NCBI GenBank assembly: GCA_020850595.1
Contig: JADZEK010000062.1
Span: 1-64,000, forward strand
Direction: 5' to 3'
From: Anaerolineales bacterium
GTDB lineage: Bacteria; Chloroflexota; Anaerolineae; Anaerolineales; UBA6663
DNA length: 64,000 nt
The notes under the pieces were generated by a model. It ran no database searches and was not told the DNA's origin. It saw only the letters and a program-made list of their open reading frames with translations. The translations under genes were made by a program, and so were the position numbers. Shown piece after piece: positions 17,325-26,882 of this stretch; position 1 is the first letter of the stretch, and each line of letters starts with the position of its first letter.

Positions 17325-19223
17325 CTATTGCACCAGCATGGGCACATCGCTGCAATAGGTGGCGGTGTTGGGCGACATGGTTAGCGTGGCGCAAAGGTAG
17401 TAAGCGCCGGGCGTCACGTTGGCGGTGTTCCACCAGAAGCTGGTGTCGGGCTGGGGCAGCGTGTCGGCGCCGGGCGTCACGCCGCCGCCGAACTGCAACA
17501 GCGGCAGGCGCACTTTGTACGGACCGCCCTGCCCGGCCCCGGGCGGCGTCCAGCGCGCCGCGGTGTGCTGAGTTGGGTCCGAGCGGCTGGTGGTGTAGTA
17601 GTAGGTAATGCTGTTCAGGTCAGAGGCGGGCCGGTTGAGGTCTATCTGGATCAGATAGGGCGTGCCGCGCGCCACACGGTCTGGCGCGGTGAGTTTGAGC
17701 CAGTCGAGCTGCTGGTGAAACGGCCCGCCGGTGGTGATGGGGTCGCGGCCGGGGTCGCCGGTGACGTTTTCGTTCGGGTCGAAACGGATCTCTTTGATTG
17801 GGGAGGTGCCTGACCAACTGGGCGACGTGGCCGGGCAATCATTCTGAGTGTTTTCCTCGGGCCGGCCGTTGTAGGCGTCGTACAGGTCAATCGTATAGGT
17901 GTGCCAGCCGATATCGAACGGGATGTCGTGGCTGACGAAGTAACAGCGGTTGGTTGGCGCCCCGCTGACGCCGGGGATGGACCAGACCAGCCGCGTGACC
18001 ATGCCGTCGGGCATGTTCGGCCAGGGCACGAGGCCGTTGAAGGGCGAAGTGACCGTCCATTCGGTGAACATGCGGAAGTTCAAGTAGCGATACTGGCTGC
18101 CGCTGAAATCCTGCGGGGTGTTCAGGAAAAACTGGGCGTCGAGCGTTTGAGGCCACGGCCCGGACTGCGTGACCATGTCGAGGACGCCGTTCTGAAAGGC
18201 GGCGGCGAAGTTGTGGGTGCTCTCGACATCGGAGTTGGCGGCGAAGTCCCACGGGTTGCCGGCCTGGGTGGCATAGTCGCTGCCGCTATACGCCGAGGGC
18301 GTCACGAATTGGGCGATGGGCGCCTGGTTGACCACCAGGGTATCGCTGCCCTTGGTGCTGGGCGCCGAGGTATTCGTGCCAACCCAGACTTCATAGGTGC
18401 CGGGCTGCACGCCCTGCACGTCAATTTGGGCCTGGCCGGAGCTGCCGACGACGCCGCTGCCCTTGACGAGGATGTTGCGGCTGGTGCCGCTGGGCCGGAG
18501 CCAGATAGAACTGATGCTGCTGTTGGGGCCCCAATGCACCGTGACGTTCACCGGCGCGCAGTCGGTCAGGCGCACCCAATCTACCGAGAAGTCGCGCCCG
18601 GGCTGGTTAGTGGGGTCAATGCGCAGTCCCTGCCAGGTGGCCGAGTTGGGCCAGGGTGTCGGCCCAGCGCCAGGGACCGTGGCCAGATCAATCTTTTGCA
18701 GCAGCCACACCCCCGGCGTCCCGACAGTGGCGTAGCCCCAGACGCCGCCGTCGCCGTTCAACCTGGCGGTGGCAAACCACATGGGTTGGGCATAGCTTTG
18801 CGGCGACCCGCCTTCCACGTACATGGCTGTGTACAAGCAGTGGTAGGTGCTGGAGTTGATGGGCTTGAGCGCGCCCATATTACCGGTCTTGATCATGTCC
18901 TCGTAGCCGGGGAACAAGACCGTGAAGTTGGCATCGTCGGTGCGCGAGCGGGCGGAGAACACGCCGTTGGCTACCTGGATGTTTTCGGTGTCGTAGGACT
19001 GCCCGGAACGGTTGAGGTAGATCGAAACGTCGGAGAGGGCGTTCATGTCCCACGGGTCGGCCAGCACCCGGGTGGCGAAGTCGTTGCCTTCGGGCGCGAC
19101 CACGGTGGCCCGCGGCTCAGCCAGGCCGGCCGCCCGCGCCGGTTGGCCCGCCGGCAAGCCCGCCGCCACCCAAACCGCCGCTGCCAAACCACACAGCCCC
19201 CGCCACCAGCGCCGCGAAGCCAT
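17325..19223 (-). CDS. secreted protein with duplicated carbohydrate-binding-like beta domains
   Basis: The 632-residue product has a signal peptide (about residues 1-31). Two related beta-sandwich-like modules begin with similar stretches: 'ATRVLADPWDMNALSDV' near residue 50 and 'ATQAGNPWDFAANSDV' near residue 320. Between and after them are aromatic-rich strands and an Ig-like segment ('SGQAQIDVQGVQPGTYEVWV'). No hydrolase motif was recognised, so a carbohydrate-binding or structural role is inferred. Its ATG overlaps the stop of the upstream glycosyltransferase (ATGA), so the two are translationally coupled. This is unusual for a secreted protein and suggests it acts on or with the glycan made by the operon. 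Confidence 0.78.
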   Translation of the reverse strand: MASRRWWRGLCGLAAAVWVAAGLPAGQPARAAGLAEPRATVVAPEGNDFATRVLADPWDMNALSDVSIYLNRSGQSYDTENIQVANGVFSARSRTDDANFTVLFPGYEDMIKTGNMGALKPINSSTYHCLYTAMYVEGGSPQSYAQPMWFATARLNGDGGVWGYATVGTPGVWLLQKIDLATVPGAGPTPWPNSATWQGLRIDPTNQPGRDFSVDWVRLTDCAPVNVTVHWGPNSSISSIWLRPSGTSRNILVKGSGVVGSSGQAQIDVQGVQPGTYEVWVGTNTSAPSTKGSDTLVVNQAPIAQFVTPSAYSGSDYATQAGNPWDFAANSDVESTHNFAAAFQNGVLDMVTQSGPWPQTLDAQFFLNTPQDFSGSQYRYLNFRMFTEWTVTSPFNGLVPWPNMPDGMVTRLVWSIPGVSGAPTNRCYFVSHDIPFDIGWHTYTIDLYDAYNGRPEENTQNDCPATSPSWSGTSPIKEIRFDPNENVTGDPGRDPITTGGPFHQQLDWLKLTAPDRVARGTPYLIQIDLNRPASDLNSITYYYTTSRSDPTQHTAARWTPPGAGQGGPYKVRLPLLQFGGGVTPGADTLPQPDTSFWWNTANVTPGAYYLCATLTMSPNTATYCSDVPMLVQ

Positions 19224-20491
19224 CAGTTTTCGCTGACTCCTGTCTCAACACCTGGCCGGCGCGCCTCCACTGCCGTCACGTACACTTGCCGGAAACGGCG
19301 CGCTATCTCAGGCCAGTTGTACCTGGTTATAACCTTATTATAACCTAATTGACCTATGAGTCTACCCCAGGCGGGGTTCGCCAGCAATAGGAGAATGGCG
19401 TCAGCCAGTTGGCGGTCGTGCTGAAAGGGCACAAGCAGGCCGTCGCGGCCGGCCTGAATTACCCACGGAATCGCGCCGCGGCGACACCCAATGACGGGCA
19501 GGCCGCAAGCCCAGGCTTCCAGGTAAGCGATGCCAAACGACTCGTAGCCGGAGGGGTAGGCGAACACGTCCAAGGCCCGAAACAAGGCTGCCTTGTCCTC
19601 TTCCTTGAAGTTATAAAACAGTTTGACGCGCTGCCGCTGGGCCTCCGGCCACGCCGCCAGGTCGCGGTCCACGAAGTCGCTGAACAGGGTGCGCGCCCCG
19701 GCGATGAGCAGCTGGGCCTCGGGCAGCACCGCCCACACCTGGCGCATGGCGCGCAGCAGCGTGTCTAGCCCCTTGTGCCGCCCCTGCTGGCCGATGAAGC
19801 CCACCAGCGGCCCGCCGCCCAGCCCCAGCCGGGCGCGCGCCTCGGCCTGGGTCAGCCCGGCGTAGCGCTCCACGTCCACGCCCACGCCGATGGCCGTCAC
19901 CCGCGCCGGGTCGGCCCCGCGCTCGAGCACATAGTCGGCCTCATATTGTGTGTTGGCGATATAGGCGGCGGCGGCGCGGATAGCCTGGTAGATCATGGAC
20001 CGGTCGAAGCCCCAGCGGTCATCGGGGTGCAGGCCGCCATGCAGCACCACCGGCCGCCCGGCGCGGCGCCCGCCCTCCAGCGCGGCGAACATGTGCAGCA
20101 GCGGGAACGACGAGGCGGCCACCACGTCGGCGGGATGCGCGGCGATAGAGTCGGCCAGCCCCGGGATGAGCGGCCCGCCGAACCCGGCGCGCAGGCGGTC
20201 GTTGCCGGGCAAGCGCAGGCGGTAGGCCAGGCGCTGCGGCCAGCGCAGTAGTTGGCTCAGACGGCTGCGCACTGGAAAGCGCCGGATGCGCACGCCGTTC
20301 AGCTCGCTCCAGCCCACGGGCAGGCGCGGCAGGCGCGGCGCGTAGAAGGCCTCGGCGCTGTAGGTGTTGGCGGTGAAGACGGTCACTTCGTCGCCATACT
20401 GGCGCACCAGCTCTTCGGAGACGCGCTGGATGAGCCACTCGGTGCCGCCCAGGGCGGGCGCATAGCCCTGCACGACGTGCAGTATCTTCAT
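19223..20491 (-). CDS. GT4-family glycosyltransferase
   Basis: A 422-residue GT-B glycosyltransferase beginning 'MKILHVVQGYAPALGGTEWL', the classic GT4 N-terminal strand plus GGxE loop. The C-terminal half has 'VGFIGQQGRHKGLDTLL' and 'YPSGYESFGIAYLEAWACGLP', containing the conserved E-x7-E-type donor-site motif. The ATG at 20491 begins 9 nt after the stop of the fused transferase gene; in-frame codons upstream of it are shadow sequence inside that gene. It is translationally coupled to the downstream secreted protein. Confidence 0.88.
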   Translation of the reverse strand: MKILHVVQGYAPALGGTEWLIQRVSEELVRQYGDEVTVFTANTYSAEAFYAPRLPRLPVGWSELNGVRIRRFPVRSRLSQLLRWPQRLAYRLRLPGNDRLRAGFGGPLIPGLADSIAAHPADVVAASSFPLLHMFAALEGGRRAGRPVVLHGGLHPDDRWGFDRSMIYQAIRAAAAYIANTQYEADYVLERGADPARVTAIGVGVDVERYAGLTQAEARARLGLGGGPLVGFIGQQGRHKGLDTLLRAMRQVWAVLPEAQLLIAGARTLFSDFVDRDLAAWPEAQRQRVKLFYNFKEEDKAALFRALDVFAYPSGYESFGIAYLEAWACGLPVIGCRRGAIPWVIQAGRDGLLVPFQHDRQLADAILLLLANPAWGRLIGQLGYNKVITRYNWPEIARRFRQVYVTAVEARRPGVETGVSEN

Positions 20492-20499
20492 GGGGGAGT

Positions 20500-23199
20500 C
20501 TAGAAGCCGGCGCGGCGCAACTGTAAGTAGCGCCAGGCCCGCCCGAGCATGGGCCGGAAGCCTTCGGTCATCCACAGGTAGGCGGCCTGGCGCAGCGGGC
20601 CGCGCGGGGGCGGGTCGGCGGTGACGCGCAGGTGGCGGTCGGGCGCGGGTTGGCCGGTGAGGCAATAGCGGCGCAGCGGCTCGGCGACGGCGTTCCAGTT
20701 GAAGCGCGCCGGCAAGCCGGCGAAGTTGGCGGCATAGGCGGCTTTGGGCTGGGCGAGCATGGCGAGCAGGGCCGCGCTGACGGCCGCCACGTCGTGCGGC
20801 GGCACCACGCGCCCGAGGCCCAACTCGCGCACCCACTCACTGGTCACGTCGCCTGCGGTGACGAGGATGGGCAGCCGCGCCCAGAAGTAGTCGAGCACAC
20901 GAGTGCGGATGGAGTAGCGCGTCTCGACATGCACCGGGTGGAGCACCACGCCGATGTCGGCCTCGCTCAGCAGCGCCTCGCGTTCGGCGTACGCCAGCCA
21001 TTCGATGAAGAACACCGACTGGTCGCGCATGCCCTGCGCCTCGGCCAGCCGCACGGCCTCACCCACCACCTGGTGGGTGGGCACGTCGGGGTTGGGGTGC
21101 TTGGTGCCGAGGTAGACCAGGCGCGCCTCGGGGTGGCGCGCCGCCACGACGGGCCAGGCCTTCAGCAGCGTCAGCGGGTCGAGCCAATCCCACATGCCCC
21201 CGCCCCACAAGACGATGCGGCTCTCGGGCGGGAAGGCCGGGTTGACGCCGCGCAGCAGCGCGCCGGTGTGCAGCGGCCGGTCGGGGAAGCCGATGCCCAC
21301 CACGTCTATAAGGCTGCGCAAGGTGGGGTCGGCGGCGAAGGTGTGCGGGTTGACGCGCCCGTTGGCGGCCAGCACGCCCATCCACAAATCGCGCTGGCGC
21401 TCGCTGCCGCAGATGAAGAAATCGCCCAGGGCCGCCAGCCGGTTGACGATGCTGGTGGCGTGGGCGCTGGCGCTTTCTTGCGTGGTGAGCGGGTCTTTAA
21501 GGTGATAGTGCAGGTTCTCCAGCATGAACGGGTCGTAGAGGTCCACCACCAGCCGGGCACGGCTGCGGCGCAAGGTAGGGAACTTCTCGACCATGTAGCC
21601 GGAGACGAGGGCCACGTCGGCGTTATCGGCCAGCACGGGCAGGCTCAGCGGGCGCTTTTCGTCGTAGACCACCACGCGCACGTCGTTCAGGCTGAGGTCG
21701 GTGGCGGCGGGCACGGCCAGCGTCACGTCGCAGTCGGCGGCCAGCGCCTGGGCCAGCTCCAGGTAACGCATGCCCGGCCCGGCCATCTTGGCCGCCACCA
21801 GGTCGTTGCTGGCGATTAGCACGTGCGGCCGCGGGGGGCGGCCCTCGAACTCAGGCATGGCACGGGTCCTTCCGGTGCGCATCAGCGGCCAGTAGTGCTG
21901 CTCGATCACGTCCCAGGTGAGGCGCGGCAAGCCATTGTGTTCCAACGGGGCGGGCCACGCCTCGGGCTGATCGAAGACTTGATCCATGCCGCGGCGGCGG
22001 CGCGCGGCCAGCCTGGCCCGCAAGCGGGCCAGCGCGGGCAGGTCGCGCAGCACATCGGCCCAAGCTTGCAGGTAGGCGCGCACCTCGCCCCAGCGCCCGC
22101 GGCGCAGCGCGCCCAGCAGGTTGCCCCAGTCTTCGCGCCAGTAGTTGCGCGTGAAACGCTGGTGCGCGCCGTCGGTCAGCAGCTTGAGGGCGAAGCGCCA
22201 GCGGCCATAGACGGCGCGGCGCAGCTTGCTGGGCGGCAGGGGCGCGGCCTGGCCGGAGGGCACCTGACTGCCGAAGGCGTGATAGACCACGGCGCGCGGC
22301 GCGGCGGCCAGATCGTACCCCAGCAGGCGCGCGCGGTACGACCACTCTGAGTCCTCATAATACATGGGGAAGCCCGGATCGGCCGGGCCGACCGCCGCCC
22401 ACGCTGGGCGCGGGATGAGGGCGGCCGCGAAGCAGACCGAGGGCACTTCACGGTAGTGATCGAACTGCCCCAGGTCGAGGTGGCCGAGGCCCAGGTCGCT
22501 GCCCCAGGAGTGGTCGCGCACATAGTTGCCCAGGCCGTTGAGGAAGCGCGGCGCCCAGGTGAACTTGAGCAGGGCGGCGACCGCGCCGCAGTTGGGCCGC
22601 GCCTGAGCCACGGCGGCCAACTCGACCACGGCCGTGGGCGCGAGGCGAATATCGGGGTTGAGGATGAGCAGATCGCCCGCGGCCAACTCGGCCCCGCGGT
22701 TGATGGCCGCCGCCAGCGAGACGGCTGTCTCTAGCCGCAGGACCTGCACGGCGGGGTGCGCCTCAGCCAGCCACGCGCTGACGCCGTCGGTGGAGGCGTT
22801 GTCCACGACGATGACTTCCAGGCTGGGGTAGGTCTGCGCCGCCAGCGAGGGCAGACAGTCCACCAGCCAGGCGCGGCTGTTGTAGGCCACGATGAGGGCC
22901 GAGACGAGGGGGCCGGCCGCCGCAGGCGCGGCTGGTTGAGACGGCGGCTCAGGAGCGCCGTCGCGCGCCAGCAAGCCCGCCTCGGCCAACGACGCCAGTG
23001 CCGCGCACGCACTGCCGGGCGGCCGCCCGGCAGCAGCCGGGGCGGCGAGCACCTCGGCCAGCGTATGCCCGGCCGCCGCCCGCCAGAGCGCCAACAGCGC
23101 CTGGTCTACGACGACCCGGCCGCCCTCGGGCGTGGTGAGCATGGACGTGCCTTCGACATCAATGGCGGCCACGCCGGGCGGCACGCGATAGGCCGTCAC
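20500..23199 (-). CDS. bifunctional GT2-GT4 glycosyltransferase with N-terminal PqqD-like segment
   Basis: An 899-residue three-part protein. Residues about 1-95 resemble a small PqqD/winged-helix-like module ('VDQALLALWRAAAGHTLAEVL'). Residues about 97-320 are a GT2 domain ('LIVAYNSRAWLVDCL', 'VVDNASTDG', and 'LILNPDIRL' as DxD equivalent). Residues about 460-870 are a GT4-like domain ('VVDLYDPFMLENLHYH', 'LWGGGMWDWLDPLTLL'). The last part is clearly paralogous to the free-standing enzyme at 25509-26846. Fusion of two transferases suggests two consecutive additions to one glycan. It starts with GTG at 23199, overlapping the upstream stop by 4 nt. Confidence 0.85.
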   Translation of the reverse strand: MTAYRVPPGVAAIDVEGTSMLTTPEGGRVVVDQALLALWRAAAGHTLAEVLAAPAAAGRPPGSACAALASLAEAGLLARDGAPEPPSQPAAPAAAGPLVSALIVAYNSRAWLVDCLPSLAAQTYPSLEVIVVDNASTDGVSAWLAEAHPAVQVLRLETAVSLAAAINRGAELAAGDLLILNPDIRLAPTAVVELAAVAQARPNCGAVAALLKFTWAPRFLNGLGNYVRDHSWGSDLGLGHLDLGQFDHYREVPSVCFAAALIPRPAWAAVGPADPGFPMYYEDSEWSYRARLLGYDLAAAPRAVVYHAFGSQVPSGQAAPLPPSKLRRAVYGRWRFALKLLTDGAHQRFTRNYWREDWGNLLGALRRGRWGEVRAYLQAWADVLRDLPALARLRARLAARRRRGMDQVFDQPEAWPAPLEHNGLPRLTWDVIEQHYWPLMRTGRTRAMPEFEGRPPRPHVLIASNDLVAAKMAGPGMRYLELAQALAADCDVTLAVPAATDLSLNDVRVVVYDEKRPLSLPVLADNADVALVSGYMVEKFPTLRRSRARLVVDLYDPFMLENLHYHLKDPLTTQESASAHATSIVNRLAALGDFFICGSERQRDLWMGVLAANGRVNPHTFAADPTLRSLIDVVGIGFPDRPLHTGALLRGVNPAFPPESRIVLWGGGMWDWLDPLTLLKAWPVVAARHPEARLVYLGTKHPNPDVPTHQVVGEAVRLAEAQGMRDQSVFFIEWLAYAEREALLSEADIGVVLHPVHVETRYSIRTRVLDYFWARLPILVTAGDVTSEWVRELGLGRVVPPHDVAAVSAALLAMLAQPKAAYAANFAGLPARFNWNAVAEPLRRYCLTGQPAPDRHLRVTADPPPRGPLRQAAYLWMTEGFRPMLGRAWRYLQLRRAGF

Positions 23200-24494
23200 C
23201 GCGCCAGCACCCGCACCAGCCGGTCGAGCAGGCGCTGCCGGGCGCTACCGTCCGGCGCGAGGCGGCCGCGCCAGCGCGTGAGCGTTTGTGCCAGCCGCCA
23301 GGCAGGCTGGGCGCGCAGCTCGGCCAACTGCTGGTCGCGGTCACGCACCTCGGCTTGCAGGGCGTCGCGCACGGCGGCCTGCCGCGTCCGCGCCCGCGCG
23401 CCTATGGCGGCCAGGCCGGCGCGGTGCGCGGCGTTTAAGGCGGGCGGACGGCCCGGCGTAAGGTAGGCGGCGTAGAGCGCACGCCACTCGCCGGCGCGGG
23501 CCGAAAGCCGCCAGCCCTGCTCCACGGTGGCTTGCGCCGCCCGCGCCAGCCGCTCGCGCAGCGCGGGCGACTCGATCAGCGCGTGGAGGGCGGCCTCCCA
23601 CTCTCCGGGCGCGGCGGCCAACAAGCCGTTCTCGCCGTCGGTGACGAGGCCGGTATAAGGCTCAAGCCGCGCATACACCCCCGGCACGCCGAGCGCGCTG
23701 TATTCCAGGAACTTGAGGTGGCTCTTGCAGCGGTTGAACGGCCGATCACGCAAGGGCGCGACGGCAATATCAAAATGCTGGGCTTGAAACGCGGCGGCAA
23801 AGGCCGCGTAGTTGGGCAGATCGAGAGGCGCCCACGCTACCTGCGGGTGCGCGGCTAGGGCCGCGGGCGGCGGCCCGCCCCAGAACTGCGCGCGCACCGC
23901 TGGGCCGTGCCGGGCCAGCACGTTTAGTAAGGCCGGCGCAATCTCGGCCACATCCGGCTGGTGAGTGGCCCCGCCCATGTAGCCGATCACCAGGGGCCGC
24001 TCGGCGCTCGGCAGCGCGGCGGGCGCGGGCGGGCGCGAGCGCCATAGGCTGTCGTCCAGGCAGTTGGGCCACACGGCCACGGTTGGGTTTAGCGGGCGCA
24101 GGGCCTCGGCCAGGGCGGGCGTCGCAGCGGTCACGCCGTCGGCCGCGACCAGCGCGCCGAGCAAATCAAACAGATGGTCGGTGTAGGCGTCTTCGCTGCA
24201 ATGATCGAGGGGCACGTCGAGCAGCAGGTCATCCAGCTCGTGGACCACCGGCTTACCCAAGGCCTGGGCGCGCCGTGCCACGGCCTCATAATCTGCGCCG
24301 AAGCGGGGGAAGTCGCGCTGCAGGATGACGACCTGGGCCGCTTCAATGGGCGCGAGGTCAATGGCATCGGCGTGGTTGCCGCCCAGCACGGCCACGCCCG
24401 CCGCGGCCGCCGGCCCGCGCACGCGCAGATGCACCAGGGCGCTGTCCCAGGCGTCGGCGGTGTACAGGGCGATGGTCTTCAGATCGGCGCTCAT
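23196..24494 (-). CDS. GT-B glycosyltransferase (CgeB/group 1-like)
   Basis: The 432-residue protein has a GT-B-like layout without the usual Gly-rich N-terminal loop. It has 'VVHELDDLLLDVP' near residue 85, and 'VIGYMGGATHQPDV' opening the second Rossmann half near residue 170. The donor-site region 'RCKSHLKFLEYSALGVPGVY' matches CgeB/SpsA-neighbour group 1 transferases. A C-terminal helical, coiled-coil-like tail (about residues 365-425) ends it. Starts and stops overlap both neighbours by 4 nt, so it is translated as part of a tightly coupled block. Substrate unknown. Confidence 0.8.
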   Translation of the reverse strand: MSADLKTIALYTADAWDSALVHLRVRGPAAAAGVAVLGGNHADAIDLAPIEAAQVVILQRDFPRFGADYEAVARRAQALGKPVVHELDDLLLDVPLDHCSEDAYTDHLFDLLGALVAADGVTAATPALAEALRPLNPTVAVWPNCLDDSLWRSRPPAPAALPSAERPLVIGYMGGATHQPDVAEIAPALLNVLARHGPAVRAQFWGGPPPAALAAHPQVAWAPLDLPNYAAFAAAFQAQHFDIAVAPLRDRPFNRCKSHLKFLEYSALGVPGVYARLEPYTGLVTDGENGLLAAAPGEWEAALHALIESPALRERLARAAQATVEQGWRLSARAGEWRALYAAYLTPGRPPALNAAHRAGLAAIGARARTRQAAVRDALQAEVRDRDQQLAELRAQPAWRLAQTLTRWRGRLAPDGSARQRLLDRLVRVLAR

Positions 24495-25492
24495 CCGTCG
24501 GCGCGCCTTTCTAGATGGGCGTAGCGCCGCCGCACGCGCCAGGGCGCCGCCGCGGGCGCGAGCAGGCGGAGGACAGCCCAGCCCGAGGTGTGCGCCGCGG
24601 CCTGAGCGGCCCGCCGAGCGCGCAGCGCCGCGCCCAGACCGCGCAGCCCCGCCAACCGCCCGCGCAGCCCGGCCAGGGTGCGCTGGTTAAGCAGGCTGTC
24701 CGCCAGCGACAACAGGTCGTACAACCCAATCAGCGGCGCGGAGAGCACCCAATAGGGCCAGGGATAGTTCTTCACGAGCAGCCGGTACTTGTTGCGCGCC
24801 AGATAGAAGGTCTTGAGGGCTGAGCCTTGCCGCCCGGTGCCCGAGTGAACGTGTTTGACGCGCGCGCTGGGCACGAGCACGGCCCGCCAGCCCGCCCGCC
24901 GCGCGCGCCAGGCCAGGTCTACGTCTTCCAGGTAGGCAAAGAAGGCCTCGTCGAAGCCGCCCAGGGCCGCCAGGAGTTCACGCCGGTAGAGCGCCGCGCC
25001 CGCGCTGGGGCCAAAGCTGGGGCGCGGCTGATCGCCCTGCTGGGCAGCCAACTCGCCGCCCGCCGCGTCCCACGTGATGCCGCAGCGATCTACACAGATG
25101 CCGGCAGACTGCACGATGTGCGGCCGGTCGGCGAACAGCAGCAGCCCGCCCAGGAGGCCCACGCCGGGGTCGGCCTCGGCCGCGGCCACCAGCGCGGCCA
25201 GCCAGCCCGGCTCGGGGTAGGCATCGTTGTTTAGCAGCGCCACGTACTCGCCCCGCGCCGCGGCGAGGCCCTGGTTGTTCGCAGCCGCGAAGCCGCGGTT
25301 GCCGGCGTTGACGATGACACGCGGCGCAGGCGTTTGGACGGCCAGCCACTGGCCGCTGCCGTCGGTCGAGCCGTTGTCTACCACGATGACTTCAATGGGC
25401 GCGTAGGTTTGCGCCCGCAGCGCCGCCCAGCACTCTGGCAGGAAGCGCAGGCCATTCCAGGTGACGATGACGACGGAGACGAGGGGCGGCAC
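24491..25492 (-). CDS. GT2-family glycosyltransferase (rhamnosyltransferase-like)
   Basis: A 333-residue GT-A enzyme. It has 'VVIVTWNGLRFLPECW', 'VVDNGSTDGSGQWL' and 'LLNNDAYPEPGWL', where NND takes the DxD position, as in rhamnosyl- and galactofuranosyl-type GT2 enzymes. Its C-terminal 80 residues include a hydrophobic segment around the 'PWPYWVLSAPLIGLYDL' stretch, suggesting membrane association. The start codon is GTG. Its stop overlaps the next gene's ATG by 4 nt. Confidence 0.86.
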   Translation of the reverse strand: MPPLVSVVIVTWNGLRFLPECWAALRAQTYAPIEVIVVDNGSTDGSGQWLAVQTPAPRVIVNAGNRGFAAANNQGLAAARGEYVALLNNDAYPEPGWLAALVAAAEADPGVGLLGGLLLFADRPHIVQSAGICVDRCGITWDAAGGELAAQQGDQPRPSFGPSAGAALYRRELLAALGGFDEAFFAYLEDVDLAWRARRAGWRAVLVPSARVKHVHSGTGRQGSALKTFYLARNKYRLLVKNYPWPYWVLSAPLIGLYDLLSLADSLLNQRTLAGLRGRLAGLRGLGAALRARRAAQAAAHTSGWAVLRLLAPAAAPWRVRRRYAHLERRADG

Positions 25493-25508
25493 GGCGATGG
25501 TCCCGCGG

Positions 25509-26846
25509 TTAGCGGCGCAAGTATAGCCGAACGTCGCGCAGCACCGCCGCCGGGCCGCGGGCGCGCAGCACCTGCCAGGCCTTGCCTACCAGCCCCAGGC
25601 TCAGGCGCGGGGCCGAAGCCGGGGCGGCGCGGTCGGGCGCGAGGCGCGGCCCGCGCAGGAAGGCTGCTAGCGGGGCCACCACCCGCGACCAGGCCCGCGC
25701 CTCGGCGGCGACTCGCGCCTTTTGGCGCAGCGCTTCCAGTTCGGCGGCAGGCGTGTCCAGCCAGGCTTCAATGGCGGCGGCCACCGCTGCCATGTTACCG
25801 GGGGGCACGAGCCGCGCCAGCCCCTGCGCCGCGAACTCGGCCGCCAGCGTGTCGCCGGCCGTGAGCACCATGGGGCGGGCCGTCCACAGGTAATCGAGCA
25901 GGCGCGTGCGAAAAGCAAAGCGCGTTTCCACGTGGTCGAGGTGCAGGCTGAGCGCCACGTCGGCATCCTGCAAGTAGCGCGCGCGCTGGGCGTAGGGTAC
26001 CCACTCGCCAAAGAACACGTGCTTGCCCGTCAGGCCCAGGCTATCGCTCAGCGCCAGCGTCTCGGCCACGCGGCGCATGGGCGGCACGGCCGGGTTGGGG
26101 TGCCGCACGCCGGCGAACACCAGCCGCAGGTTGGGCCGGCGCGCCGCCAGCGCCGCCACGGCCCGCAGCGCCGTCAGCGGGTCGAACCAGTCCCATAGCC
26201 CCCCGCCCCAATACACCACCTGGTCGGCGGGGGCGATGCCAGAGACCACGCCCTTGAGCGCCGCCGGCCCGGGCGCGGGCGGCTCGTCCGGCACGCCGAA
26301 CGGCACGACGTCTATCAGCGCCCGCAGCGCCGGGTCGGCGGCGAAGGTGTAGGGGTTCAGCCGCCCCGCCCCGGCCAGCATCCCCAGCCAGAAGTCGCGT
26401 TGAGGCTCGCTGGCGCAGACGAAGAAGTCGCCGCGCCGGAGCAGACCTACCTGAACCGCCAGGTCCACGCGATGCTGGGCTGCCTGATCGGGCAGCGGCC
26501 GGTTGGCATGGATTTCCAGGTTTTCGAGCACGAAGGGATCGTACAGGTCTACCACGCACGGCTGTGGCGCGCGTGCCAGCGCCGGGTAGTGGCGCAGCAA
26601 GTAGCCGGAGACGAGCAGCGCGTCGGCTTCTGCCAACAAGCCTTCCAGGCCGGCGCCGGTATCGCGGTCAAAGCCGGCCAGGTGAAAACCACTTGGGCTG
26701 AGTTGGGGAGAGCGCGGCGCGGCCAGCGTGACGACGGCGTCAGCGCCCGCCGCCAGCGCCTGGGCCAACTGCCAATAGCGAATGGCCGGACCAGACATGC
26801 GCTCGCCCGGCGCTTCGTGGCTGACGATGAGGAGGCGCGTGGCCAT
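25509..26846 (-). CDS. GT4-like glycosyltransferase, paralogue of the fused enzyme's C-terminal half
   Basis: The 445-residue protein aligns over most of its length with residues about 460-870 of the 899-residue protein at 20500-23199. Shared blocks include 'VVDLYDPF.LEN', 'GDFF.C.SE.QRD', 'FAADP.LR.LIDVV' and 'VETR...RTR.LDY.W'. The GT-B donor motif region 'LWDWFDPLTALRAVAALAA' is intact. The duplication implies two related sugar additions in the same polymer. It precedes the GT2 gene by 16 nt and follows the epimerase by 36 nt. Confidence 0.85.
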   Translation of the reverse strand: MATRLLIVSHEAPGERMSGPAIRYWQLAQALAAGADAVVTLAAPRSPQLSPSGFHLAGFDRDTGAGLEGLLAEADALLVSGYLLRHYPALARAPQPCVVDLYDPFVLENLEIHANRPLPDQAAQHRVDLAVQVGLLRRGDFFVCASEPQRDFWLGMLAGAGRLNPYTFAADPALRALIDVVPFGVPDEPPAPGPAALKGVVSGIAPADQVVYWGGGLWDWFDPLTALRAVAALAARRPNLRLVFAGVRHPNPAVPPMRRVAETLALSDSLGLTGKHVFFGEWVPYAQRARYLQDADVALSLHLDHVETRFAFRTRLLDYLWTARPMVLTAGDTLAAEFAAQGLARLVPPGNMAAVAAAIEAWLDTPAAELEALRQKARVAAEARAWSRVVAPLAAFLRGPRLAPDRAAPASAPRLSLGLVGKAWQVLRARGPAAVLRDVRLYLRR

Positions 26847-26882
26847 GCCCTGCTCCCGCGCGCCGCGGCGCGCCGCCCGGCC

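Noticed and set aside
17901..19343. 480-codon plus-strand frame opposite the secreted beta-sandwich protein
   Set aside because: No signal peptide or domain; the minus strand has a signal peptide and duplicated modules.
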